Source: Antedon mediterranea (lineage: Eukaryota; Echinodermata; Crinoidea; Comatulida; Antedonidae). Taken from it: 64,000 nt of DNA. Positions 48,701 through 60,600 of this stretch are shown one piece after another. The notes beneath the pieces are model-generated. The model ran no database searches and was not told the origin of the DNA. It was given only the letters and a program-made list of their open reading frames with translations. The position numbers were made by a program, and so were the translations under genes. Every line of letters begins with the position of its first letter. Positions within the stretch are counted from its first letter, which is position 1. The DNA lies in NCBI RefSeq assembly GCF_964355755.1, contig NC_092680.1, positions 7,913,001-7,977,000 of the forward strand. The letters run 5' to 3'.

Positions 48701-50344
48701 TAATTAAATATAAGCAAGTTCCGTTATTACATGGTCGTATGTGATATTAGAGTGACACTATTTTGTATTAACTTAAGGTTGAAATTGAAGGCATTCGAGG
48801 AAATGGGAACTTGGGTGATATTGCAGTTGATGATATATTGTTAAATGGAAGAGGATGTACAGGTAGGCATAATAGCTTTACTTACTAGATCGTCATTAAC
48901 GGTTAAGAAATTACCATAATTCAAGGAATAAACGATACTACTGATGTTTTCGAGCTTTTAACACATTTTACATTTTAATGATTAAAATATTTCAGTTATC
49001 TACTCCATTTTAAGTTAAGATATTTATTCATAGTCCTACCATTGAGGAACGAATGTCTTTAAGCTAATTTTATTAAATTGTGATAAGTGCGATATTAAGG
49101 AAGAAGAAGATTAAACATGATCTTCTTTTTCGATATTTATTGTAATTTTTATTTTTTTTCTATTATTGCTATATTAATATTACTAACAATTTCATTGAAA
49201 TAATAGATATTGACAAATGTGCAAGTAATCCTTGTCAGAATGGCGGAACTTGTGACCAATCTTCATCTCAGTTTAAATGCGCATGCCCACCAGGATGGAC
49301 TGGATTGTATTGTCAATTAGGTAAAGTAATCAACGTTATTGTTTGCTCATAAAATAATGTCAAATAATAATCATTTTGTTAAAGAATATTTATTTCAAAT
49401 GTATAAACATAAGTGGTCTGTAATTTGTACTGCGATCAAGGGGGAACTTTCCGTGGAACGATCGAGGGGAAATAAATGACCTCATAGTTCAAAACAATTA
49501 GAGGTTCTCATTGTATTTTAGATATTCAAGAATGTCGAAGCGACCCCTGCATTGAACCAAAGTCTCGATGTGTTGAAGAATTGAATGGTTACACTTGTGA
49601 ATGTCAGAAGGGACATGTTGGTGACAATTGCCAATCGTGCAATGACCACTGGAAAGAACCAGATTGCAGTACTTGCCAACCTCAGTGGTCAGGAGAAAAC
49701 TGCGACGTCTGTTCTAATGCCTGGATTGGTGTGGCTTGTGACGTGTGTCCAGAAAACTGGGCTGGTTCTAACTGTAACGAGTGTAGCAATGGATGGATGG
49801 GATCAGACTGTGACGAATGTTCCGATAAATGGACCGGAGACAAATGCGACAAGTGTAATGATGGCTGGAAAGGCATTGATTGTGAAGGTAAGTGGTCATC
49901 GAATTGAACATCGAATTTAATAATAATATACTACAATCGAATTATTATTTTTTTATTATTCTTATAATTATACACCAATGCTCCAATCGGCCGTTTACCA
50001 ACATATAAAGGTAGGCCTATAGTTGAATTCAGTTAAATTGGCTTATTTTGTGTCAACTTTCATCGAATGATCTCATTACAATGTAATACTAAGGTTTTTT
50101 TTAATTTTTAGTATCAGACGATGGAGAAAGTGACGAAAATAAAGGAATAGACCCTGAAAATGTTTCTTTAATTATTGCTGGAACTGTAGGAGGCGCTCTC
50201 GTAATTTTGATTACTTCAACTTTTGTCGTTTATTGTAAACGAAAAAAGCGTGATGATGATGAAGAATTGAAAATTGACAGTGAAATCAAAATGTCTGAAA
50301 AAGCAGATGGAACAGAAGGGCATTACAATAAAACAGATTTATGA
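45793..50344 (+). CDS. MAM-MAM-EGF type I membrane protein with seven 12-residue Cys/Trp repeats, 595 aa
   Basis: Ten exons: 45793-45868, 46065-46196, 46604-46890, 47266-47341, 47893-48057, 48352-48605, 48778-48862, 49207-49320, 49522-49887, 50112-50344. All borders are AG/GT and the joined frame is open. Residues 1-25 are a signal peptide (VLFFIVFYLICPGLCG). Two MAM domains follow (about 26-190 and 191-358), each opening with CDFE...C and DFDW and closing with GDIxxDDIxL. Next come an EGF domain (359-396; NPCQNGGTC), a second EGF-like unit (397-433), seven 12-residue repeats (434-517), a transmembrane helix (about 536-559; SLIIAGTVGGALVILITSTF) with a KRKKR stop-transfer sequence, and a charged 30-residue tail. 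Family knowledge suggests cell adhesion or recognition at the surface; the partner is unknown. It is a tandem relative of the next gene. Confidence 0.92.
47449..47613. mobile_element. MITE-like hairpin rich in CGACGAG
   Basis: The left end carries acagtacgacgagccccgac and the right end gtccggcctcgtcgtacgac, which are inverted copies. Internal ccgacgagacgactcgtc and ccgacgagactactcgtc words repeat as well. It sits in intron 4 of the first MAM gene, and its CG-rich make-up is unlike the surrounding intron. Confidence 0.6.
49632..49883 (+). repeat. seven in-frame 36-bp coding repeats
   Basis: Within exon 9 of the first MAM gene seven consecutive units of exactly 12 codons follow the pattern x-x-C-x3-W-x-G/E-x2-C: QSCNDHWKEPDC, STCQPQWSGENC, DVCSNAWIGVAC, DVCPENWAGSNC, NECSNGWMGSDC, DECSDKWTGDKC, DKCNDGWKGIDC. 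Each resembles the last third of an EGF domain, so the run could arise by internal duplication of an EGF C-terminal loop. Confidence 0.95.
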
Positions 50345-51626
50345 TAAACTTTTATGATAGCGTTCACTTCTACGTTGTTGGTTATTGTTATTAGTTACTA
50401 CATTATTATTGTAAAGCCAAAACGACTTCCGCAAAAGTATGTTTCATTTTTTTTTAAATGTTTTCTGATTTAGCCAAATCTAATTCGGTACCGTTCTATT
50501 TTAAACTTGCACAATATCTATATAAAGTTCTTAATCATTACCCGTTAACTATTTATTCCAGTTAATAATATACCGGTACGGTACTACTGTTAATGTTTCA
50601 ATGAAAAGAAAAACAGAACAAAACTATAAAAAGAAACTTATCTTGAATAATGATACAAATTGTTAAACTACATAACTTATACTTGTCTACATTAAAAATA
50701 AAATTATGAAAATATGGGCTGAAAAGGATAGAAACTATATTCCAAAGAAAACGATAACCATAATGATTGGATGGAATAAGCCAGGAGAGAATCTGATCAC
50801 ATAGACTCATAATACTGATGAATTAATTGCAAAAATAGATTGCATTCGTTTAAAATATCTTACATTTTTAAAAAACAATAGCGCAGTTTAAATATACGCA
50901 TTATAAAACTTACTCCAACTTATGAAAGGGAAGTCATGATTAAACATTTCGATTTTTATTACAAAAAAGAACTTTCTGTTTTACATGTTTATCAAAATAT
51001 ATGATTAATTGGTTTATGCAAAAACACGGCCTATATTAATCGATGTTCCTCATATGTTAGGTCTATTATGACCTAACTTAAAAGTAACCATAAGTCAATT
51101 AATTTTTTGTTTATGCGTTTTTTGGTTTTGTTTGTTTTTTTCCTATTCAATTTAATAATCATGAGTGTAAGTATCGTAATCATTTTAGTTTAGGTTTAAT
51201 TCTAGTTTCAGGCCTAGATAATTAGGCCTACTATAGTAGATATATACGGATAGCGGACGGTTCGATGACCAGTAAACATTATAATTGACCACTTCCAGTG
51301 AAGTTGTTTTCTTAACTATTAAAGGTAAGCCGGTTGAACTTATCGATTATTCTGTTAACCTTCAGAAACTTATGATCTACATGATTATTTCTTTCCTCCT
51401 GAATATATCACTTTGGAACGCTCTAGATAGAGTTGAAAGGTCAGGTTTCGAAGTAGTTATAACTTAGCTCCGGAAGCTCGCTTCCTAATGATAAGCTTAT
51501 TAGTAGATACAATGGCATAGTATTTTGTTGGTATTGTTACAGCATCCAGGACATAACTATTTTGTCACCCACACGGGCCAAGAGTGTACCTTACACTGTC
51601 ATCTCTGAAACCACAAATTCATCACC
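50345..51626. other. spacer between the two MAM genes
   Basis: It contains the 3' UTR of the first gene (possible aataaa signal near 50697) and the promoter of the second. A short palindrome, gttaggtctattatgaccta plus ac, lies at 51056-51077. No gene is seen; the open frame at 51285-51467 has no domain. Confidence 0.5.
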
Positions 51627-54600
51627 ATGTTACATGTTTTTATAGGGCTATTGTTATATACAGGTAAGTAAACGTCGTTTTTTTTTACTGAGTTGGGGAA
51701 AATGTCAGCAAACCAGTTAGAAAATTACTTCAATGGGTGAACAGACCGACTGACGAAATACGGATATGCATTCATACTGATAAATATTAAAACACATTTT
51801 AGATACATTTTTTAGATTTTTAGTTTATTTTTAAATAATTTTGTTATGGGTTAAAAATAAACCTAAGGTATTGTAAAAATACTTAAAGGTTGGTTAAGTA
51901 TAATGCTTGAAGAAAATGTAAGTAATATAAAGTTTAAAAAAAACTTGATTGCAGTGAATACAACTGTAGCATTATTTTACATGAAATGACATCACAGTAA
52001 CATTGAATTTAATTTTTTTATCGACTATGGTAATCCATTTTCTATTTTATTTGTGTGGTTTTTAACAATATTTCTAAACTTATGTAATTCAGATATTGCT
52101 GCACATAACAGAGGAAATAAATTAGAAAAAAAAAGTCTAACAAAAAATAATTAATTTAAAAAGATTATTTTCATATTCAGTTTTTAAAAATTATCATTTT
52201 CTTCAGCCTAACTTATTGAAACATCGGTTAAAATATTGAGAATGTGCTCACAGACGGAGTCTAATATCCCAAGTAATGTACAATATAAAGTCATGTATCT
52301 TCTAAATTAATAAGACAACAATCAGTGAGTTGCAACATTATTGTTTGTTACTATTGTGGCTAACTGTAATACCAATACTAATAATAGCCTTGAATACAGC
52401 TTCTTTTAATTATTATTAAGACCGTTTAGTTGTCATCTAAGTTAAACTTGCAGGTACCGCACTAAAAAACAGTAACATGTCTGGTCCCCCGAACGAATAA
52501 TGGGTAGAGGCATTTATAAAACGTATATCATTTTGTGGTTTTATATTCTGTACACATAAATTTAATGTATATTTTTTCAAGCTAATTATAGCGTCTTAGG
52601 TTACGATCACATTTCATAAACCATAGGCCAAAAAACCTTGTCGCAATAGGGAAGTAATGAAACTCGCAACAACGGAAATACTTGTACATTAGTTCGGAAA
52701 AAAATAAACGATTATAACAAATTGTATAAGTTCCTTGTTAATACCGTACCCTACAATATCAGTAGGTCACGAGCTATTATGATACAAGGCAATCGAATTC
52801 GTTTTCTTTTCATTTCGGATGTTAACGTCCATATAGTAACTTTAACCAAAACGAAAGAGCCATAACATAATATATTGTATATTTTTATCTGAATAGGAAT
52901 AATTTAAGAGCAATAATTTACAAACAAAAGAAAAATAGGTATTGTTACTTATAGCATGCCGTATTATACTGCTACTATTCGTATAATGTAGGCCTACTTA
53001 TTGCTACTTATAGCGTATTGCCACTTAGCATACATATTGCTACTTATACTTGTTTAGGCCTACTACTTATTAGTATACTTATTACACATACTTATTGTTA
53101 CTATAGAATACTTCTTGTTACATAGAGCATGCTACCTACTTATAGATACTACGGTTAAATGCTTCTGGTAAAACTGAATTGGCAAAAAAAGGCTAATGAA
53201 ATAAAATGCTAATAATTAAACTCATAACAAAGACATCATGCTAATGACCTTAATTAGAAATTTATTTTTTTATTTATTTTTATTTTATTCAGTTGTCAAC
53301 CAACAGCGATGAAACCGCCACTAACAGGTTGAATCACAATTGATTATGCTGAAATGATACACAAATGACTGCAGTTGAGAGTTTCGATATTTATCTTTCA
53401 TAATTATAAACTACTTTCAGTTATTATGTTACACCCTTTGAATTTTGCTGACAACATTAATTTCTTCAATAGTCAGAAAAAAACAACAAACAAGATGACG
53501 ATCATGCGCGTATATACCTATTCATGCAAACAAAAACGCGCACATCGATCACATTTAGCAATTTGCCATTGCATGCATCAATCCGAAATTGAATCGCCAA
53601 AAACATAATTATGCCTAATTAAATAATTTAATCATAGGAATGTTCACTTTGAACAATGAATAATATAACGAGTTTAACTCTGTACTCTAAAAGTGGACTA
53701 GAATTGGCAAAGTTCACAAATCGGTTCACACTATCACTATTTGTATAGGCGAATTCTTGTCACCATAACCACAATAAATTAAAGCGATTACCGGTGCTTT
53801 GATAGTTAAAGAGAATAGGAAAAGGAGATGCTAACAGTATTGTATTTTAGTCTTTCTACAAAACAAGATTTATATTAGGAAACAGAAGTTATCCTACTAG
53901 TGATATTGAAAGCCGTTTGTCTCTTTAACTATTGTTATAATGTCATAATGTATTCTGTCGGATGTTATATGAAGGAAATCTAACCCTACAGTGGCTATGG
54001 TCTCAAGGACCGAACGTCGATTTAAAGCTGAAGACAGGAAGAAGCCGTTTATATAAACAGCAAAATGTCTATGTTTTATGTTTTTATAAAATAATAGGTA
54101 GGCATATAGATTTATGTGGGTTACTACTTATTCGCCTGTAATCTATAATGTATAGGCGATTACGTATTGACATGAAAATAAAGTGTTACCAATGATACCT
54201 GCACACAGAGTATCATGTATGAGGCGAAACCTATCAACACTGTTACGTAGGCATAGGTAGTTCAAATGGTGCGATGCAAAAGTATACAATTGTTTTAATA
54301 ATTCCGTTAGCCGGAGGAATATTGAATACAGTCACCATTATAGACTAGGTTTTTTATCCAGACAGAAGGAAAATAAAATTATAAAGAAATTGTTTAAAAT
54401 TTATTTTATATGTTTGTTTAGGGGTATATAAAAACAGCGTTATGAACACACAACAAAACCGTACATTAATCATTTAACACAAAAACATATTGATAGTGTG
54501 TACAAAGTTCTTACCAAAAATTAATGGCAGATTGGTAACTCTGACATTTAATGTAGGATGAGTTTAAACAGTTCAAACTGTGGGCCTCCGTAACTTATCG

Positions 54601-57600
54601 TCTATAATCTATCCTATTTCTAGTGAAATATTTTGGTCAAATTAATTAATAACCCATTTGAGATTTCTAAGTGTATTCAATTCAATTCAATTCAAAGAAC
54701 ATTTATTAACGTCCAAAAGACAAAAAGTAACAAAAAAGAACAATGGCAAGAGATAATAAAGAAAATGGACGAAGGCATATCCCAGAAAGATGTGAATCTT
54801 GTGACGGGGTTGCCGATAATACAACTAAAGTTAATAAATTAATTTAATAATGAAATAAAAAAATTAATAAAATACCAGTAGATTAAAGTTTTTAAAAAAT
54901 AATGGAAATTGTAGGAATATACCATTATTCATGGTTCAGAACTTTTGTGCAATCATCCTAACTGAGACCGGAACTTTAACAGATACTTGATTTTATCTAT
55001 GCATTTAAATCTAGGCGTTTATATGTTTTGTTGTTTTTTTTTATTTGGCACAATTAAATCCAAAGTTACGGAAATATCTTATCAGTTAGTAGAATCCCAC
55101 CGGGTATGTTATCAGGTTCATCTAGTCTCAATATTTCTTTCATATACGTGTTAGTTGGAAAGAATCAATTCTATTTACAAATTATATAATGTTTTGCTAA
55201 GACTGGGATGTTGGCGGTTTTTCTCTTCAAAAGTCTCCGAGTTCCGTCAGTTATCCGGAAATTACATATTATACAAACATACCTTTATTATACATCACCT
55301 CTATTTTATTTTTCATTGTACTTTTGTGGTTATGATTACTTATAGTGCAATTCAGATTTTTTGTTTTATTACAATTATATTATATCAGTTTTAACTGCCA
55401 TTTGTGCAATTATACTATAAACTAATATATTATAGGCTTACACACAATATAAAACCAACTCTGCACACAATGAGGAAAGCCGTCATTTAGTTTATTGTTT
55501 TAGGCCTACAAAACACGCGGAATCTATCATACTCTTACACTTATTTTTTTGTATTAGTGCATATATATGGCCAAAACTGTACATTTGATGATCCTGTAGA
55601 GCCGTTATGTGGTTATACAATGGGGTACAAAAATGATAACTTTGCATGGACGTTAAATGGTGGCAGTACCCCCACTGAAGACACAGGCCCTGATTCTGAC
55701 CACTCTGGAAGTAAGTTCAATTTTAAAATGTGCTTTTATCCCTTTTATGTTTGTAGCCAAAAAGCACAATACTAGGAACTACTATATTATTAGAATATTA
55801 CTACTGCAGTGCTTTGGTCAATAGTAGCAATTTTTTTTCTGTATTTCTGTGAGAGACAGTAAAGATCAATGTATCTTGACCAAAACACGTGCTATTTTGT
55901 AATTGCGTGGGGCCACACTTTTAATTCCACTATTGAGTGGCCCTGAACTCAATATTGCGTTAAACAATAGGTTTTGGCTTCATCCCTAACTTTATCATTA
56001 TTACCACCTCGTCCGATTTCCTTTTCTGTAGATCTTTATGGTCGATATATTTAGCAAATATCACGGCCGGTCGTTATTGGACTGTTCATAAAGATAAATG
56101 ATAATATATATGTGACTGCAATCTAACTAAACACATTTGTTTGTATTATAGATGGTCAATATATCTACGCAAGTGCTGTAGAAGATGGAGGAATCGAACG
56201 AGGGAGAGGCTCAAGAGCAAGAATTGTTAGCCCAAATATCACGACGTTTGATAAGGGGAAGCTTTTACGTTTCTATAGCTATATGTACGGCAGGGGAGTG
56301 GGTGTTCTTAATGTTTATATTCTATATGATGGAATTGTGAAACTTCCCAGATCTATTTGGCGACGAACAGGTGATCGTGGACCAAAATGGAAACTCGGTG
56401 AAGTGGAATTACCAAAACATTCTGTATTTCGGGTATGATTCCACCAAGTTACTTTTCCTAATTTGTATCTTTCTGCTTTTCAAGTTTCAAGTTTATTGTT
56501 TCACACAATATAATACAATATGAACAGAAACATAAATTAATAATACAATTGTGTGAGGAGGACGCATTAAGCCAAGGCTTTAAGTTTGGTCCTCCTCCAT
56601 TTGTTGAAAGTTATAGCGAAAGATATGAAACCGGCCTAGTGGGGGATAACAAAACATGTTGCTCGCGCAACAGACTACCTTACTATCTCGAAAATTGTTT
56701 TAATGACATATATGTACATGTCCATATTATGTATCATGATTCGTCGTCCAGTAAGCCATAAACAAATTGAGCTTAACACATCACCAACTCTTTATAGACT
56801 TAGGTATCTATAATTTATTTTAGATATGTTATAGATTAGGATTATCTAGAGTAATTCATTTGAAATGTACAAACAGTCAGTGTCATACATAATAATATTT
56901 ATTACCATGCGTGATTCTTCGTTCAGTAGGCCTAAGTCTTGAATAGACTGAGCATAACCGCTTTACTAACTGTCATGTGCCTTTAAGTCTCTAATACATA
57001 TGAGAGTAGGCCCAGTGCAAGGTACAATTTAAATACACAAAATGACGAACTAATGGTATTTACCTACCTTAACTGCCAATGCACTTTAGTAAGCATGTTC
57101 AGTGGTTATCCTAGCAGCGCATGTAACGATCTGCATTCCCTTTTTTCTTTGAACCCATATCTAACAATGAAGCGCTTTACATAACAAAAGCATCATTGAT
57201 CGTGAAATGTTTTGCTTGTTTTGGGGACTTTTGCGCATATTAAGCTAATATTAACACCTTTCTATAGAAAAAACGCTAAGACCTATATAAGATAGACGAT
57301 CGAATTTAAACATTGTAATTGATCAAATAATTATGTTTCCCAAAATCAATGTAAAGCCCAAGACAAACATTAAATATTACTAATTTTAAAGCGTGTCGCA
57401 CGTCAATCATTCTCTTTTTAAATCTCTTTCTCTATTCTTTATCATTCTCATTTTTTACAGATTGTTTTTGAGTCCATCGTTGGTAAAGGGAAAGACGGAG
57501 ACATTGCTTTAGATGACATCACTATTGAAGGTACTGTACATTATTGTATACAAATGTTCATATTAAGACATATTGTATGCAAGAATTGTTGGTATAGTCC

Positions 57601-60600
57601 TAATAACTAAATAAATAATAAAATAGGCAAGTCGATGAAAAATATGAATGAATTGTACTAATCTCCATATGTTGAGGTCAGAGACTCTCTAAAAATATAA
57701 AAACGCTAGATGGAGTATTTGTTAATACGTTTGGGTAAATCTAGAGTAGTTCCATAATATATTATTTCCTATAAGTGATAATATATTGATATCCATACAA
57801 GCAATATCAAATCGAAGCGCATCTAATTAATCGTACGATATTCGGTAAATATAATCATGTTCATGTTGATTATAGCCAGACTATTGCATTTTCCCATCTT
57901 CTTCCATGGACGTCAGATGTAGCCTACTAATACAATTAATCATTTAAACCTTACATTGTATATTGTCACAATTGGGCCTAATGGGTTTTCGGCAGGTTTT
58001 CTTCATAACAATTTACACCTTTAATGTATTCAGTTTCAGACAAATAGATGATTTCTTTTATTGAAGATGAAGTATAAATCTTAATTCGTTTTCTTTTCAG
58101 ATTTGGCCTGGAACTGTAATTTTGAAAAAGATACATGTTCATTTCACCAGTATGATGGCGACGATTTTGATTGGACGTCAAACAAGGGTAAAACAAGTAC
58201 AAAAGGAACAGGTCCACCAATAGATCACACAAGAGAAACATCAAGAGGTTGGAATTATTTGAATTATCTGATTCTGTAGCTGTTACTAAATACTATTTAA
58301 CTGACTATTGCAATTTGCAGTTAGATACGAGTTTCATCTAGGTGCATTAAATACTCTCTCTGCATCTGCAAACTTTCATGAAATCCGTGTATAATGGAAA
58401 ATATCTCAAAGTCGCCAAAATTTCAATGATGCGAATATGGCTTCTTATCTTGTGCTATAAAAATGGTTTTGTTATCTTGCTGTATTAATTCCACTAAAAA
58501 CATAATATTTTCTCACTTTTTTTCGTTGGTAACTTTTAAAGATTTAAAACATTTAACTTATAGATTCTATTTCATACAAACATATTTGTCAAACTATGTA
58601 AAGCTCTGTCTACACTATCAAACTATCATATACATACAATTTAAGAGTAGAAAGAAAATAAACTGTCAATTGGTATGGAATTATTAAAGTTGACTTTATT
58701 TTAAAATTTACTTTCAGGGATGTATATGTATATTGAAACTTCAAATAAAGAAGATTATTCGAAAGCAATACTTGTAAGCAGACCATTTACAAAGAACCCA
58801 GAAAGATACTGTGGCCTATCCTTCTTCTATCACATGATGGGAACAGCTATAGGAGCATTGAAGTTACACCTTCTCTACAACAACAATACCGGTTTTGATC
58901 ATCCTGTTTGGTCAGACAATACCAGCTATGGTAACAATTGGATAGAAAATATCGCTTACCTCAATGAAGTCACTGGAATGTTTCAGGTAAATGTGGCTTT
59001 TGTATCTACTCCACATGGTGTAGTAACGCTGCTTCATTAGTCGTGCTCAAATTAAACCCTGGCCATCCTGATGTATTGAAAACTATTTCTTGTCGAATAC
59101 AAATGGTCTTTCAATGACTTTTTTCTATTTAGGTTGCGTTTGAAGGAGTAAGAGGAGTTGGACATAAAGGGGACATTGGACTTGATGACATCAAACTTCT
59201 TGGCGACGGATGCTCTGTCTATCCAAATGGTACAATTAATATTTATATTTTAGTAAATTAATCTAATAATTTAATATTGGTATACTTGAAAATTTTGATT
59301 AAAGTTTATCATATTTTCCAGATATCATTGAGGGTAACTGCACAGAGAATCCGTGTAAACATGACGGGTCATGTATTGAAATGATTGGAGGAATTGTCTG
59401 TAGTTGTGCCTTTGGACATTCGGGAAATCTATGCGAGATAGGTAGGCCTGCTTTACACTACACAAGTTATAACATTAGACAAATGAATTGAATTGATTGA
59501 ATAAAACTCGGTAAAGGTATCTTAAAACTTACTGTTTTATCTTCCATTTCAGCCGACATGTGTGCATTCGAACCATGTCACAATGGTGCAACATGCCTCC
59601 AAGTAGGACCAACTGGATTTGCTTGTCACTGTTCTTCAGAGTGGACTGGCGCAACCTGTCAAAAGAAAAGTAATACATTGTTACATTCACGCAACACATG
59701 ATTGCATCTGTAGAAAGAAACTGTTTCTGCCAAATTAATATGTATAAACTTAATCATCATACCTTTAAGTAGTGTTCGATTCGTAACATATTTACAATGG
59801 AAACTGACTTAATCCACAATTTAATACCCTTTGTATCCATAAAACGATTTTTTTTTCTAGTATTGTTAACTACTACTGAGGTCCCAACAACTGTTGAACA
59901 GACGACCAAACTTCTAACAACAAAGCCTGTTAGTACCGAGATGCAATCTCACAATCCTGAAATGGCAAAGACAACGCCTGACAGATCTTCATACACAGCA
60001 TCTCCAACTACGCCGCCCATTCCACCTTCTCCTCGATTAGAGATCACTACAGATGTGGAAGAATATTTTGAAGTTACCTCTACACCATATCTGTCAACAA
60101 GCGAGTTGGTAACTTATACAAATCACTGCTTGGAATTCCCGTGTAATCATGGTGATTGTGTGAACGAAAAAAGTAGTTATCGTTGTCAGTGTTATACTGG
60201 CTGGAAGGGAGACGAGTGTGAACAAGGTACCGTACTTATATTAAGTCAGTTTTATAAAGGAATGTGTTTTACAAAACAAAATTAAATTTATTATATCTAA
60301 TTAATATAGAAGTTTCTTTATAGTTTAATTAATATTTTTAAGTTAAATTGTAGGCCTAAACAAGGCTTTCCATTTAAGGTGTTGAAGGTTTCATAAAACC
60401 GTTTCTCGTGGCATGTTTTACTTTAGAAGGTCATGTATAACTGGGCCAAACAACTTATTGTGACAATGATAGCAATTATTAGCTTGTTCAGATACAATCT
60501 AAGACACGTAGTAACATTTTCAGTATCTGCAGGCTAATTAGTTTAACTTCTTCAATAATGCTGTACTATTTTTTATATTGACTTTTCCTGTTATGTACTT

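Larger units (their letters stand above)
51664..55557. other. 3.9-kb first intron of the second MAM gene
   Basis: No exon is needed here because both sides are phase 1 and join in frame inside the signal peptide. It contains degenerate tacttattgctacttatag-type repeats (about 52945-53150) and a probable LINE tail at 54676-54740. The open frames are short and without domains. Confidence 0.6.

Noticed and set aside
49682-49876. Minus-strand open frame rich in His/Ser/Leu opposite the 12-residue repeats
   Set aside because: It is an antisense shadow of the periodic coding repeat on the plus strand.
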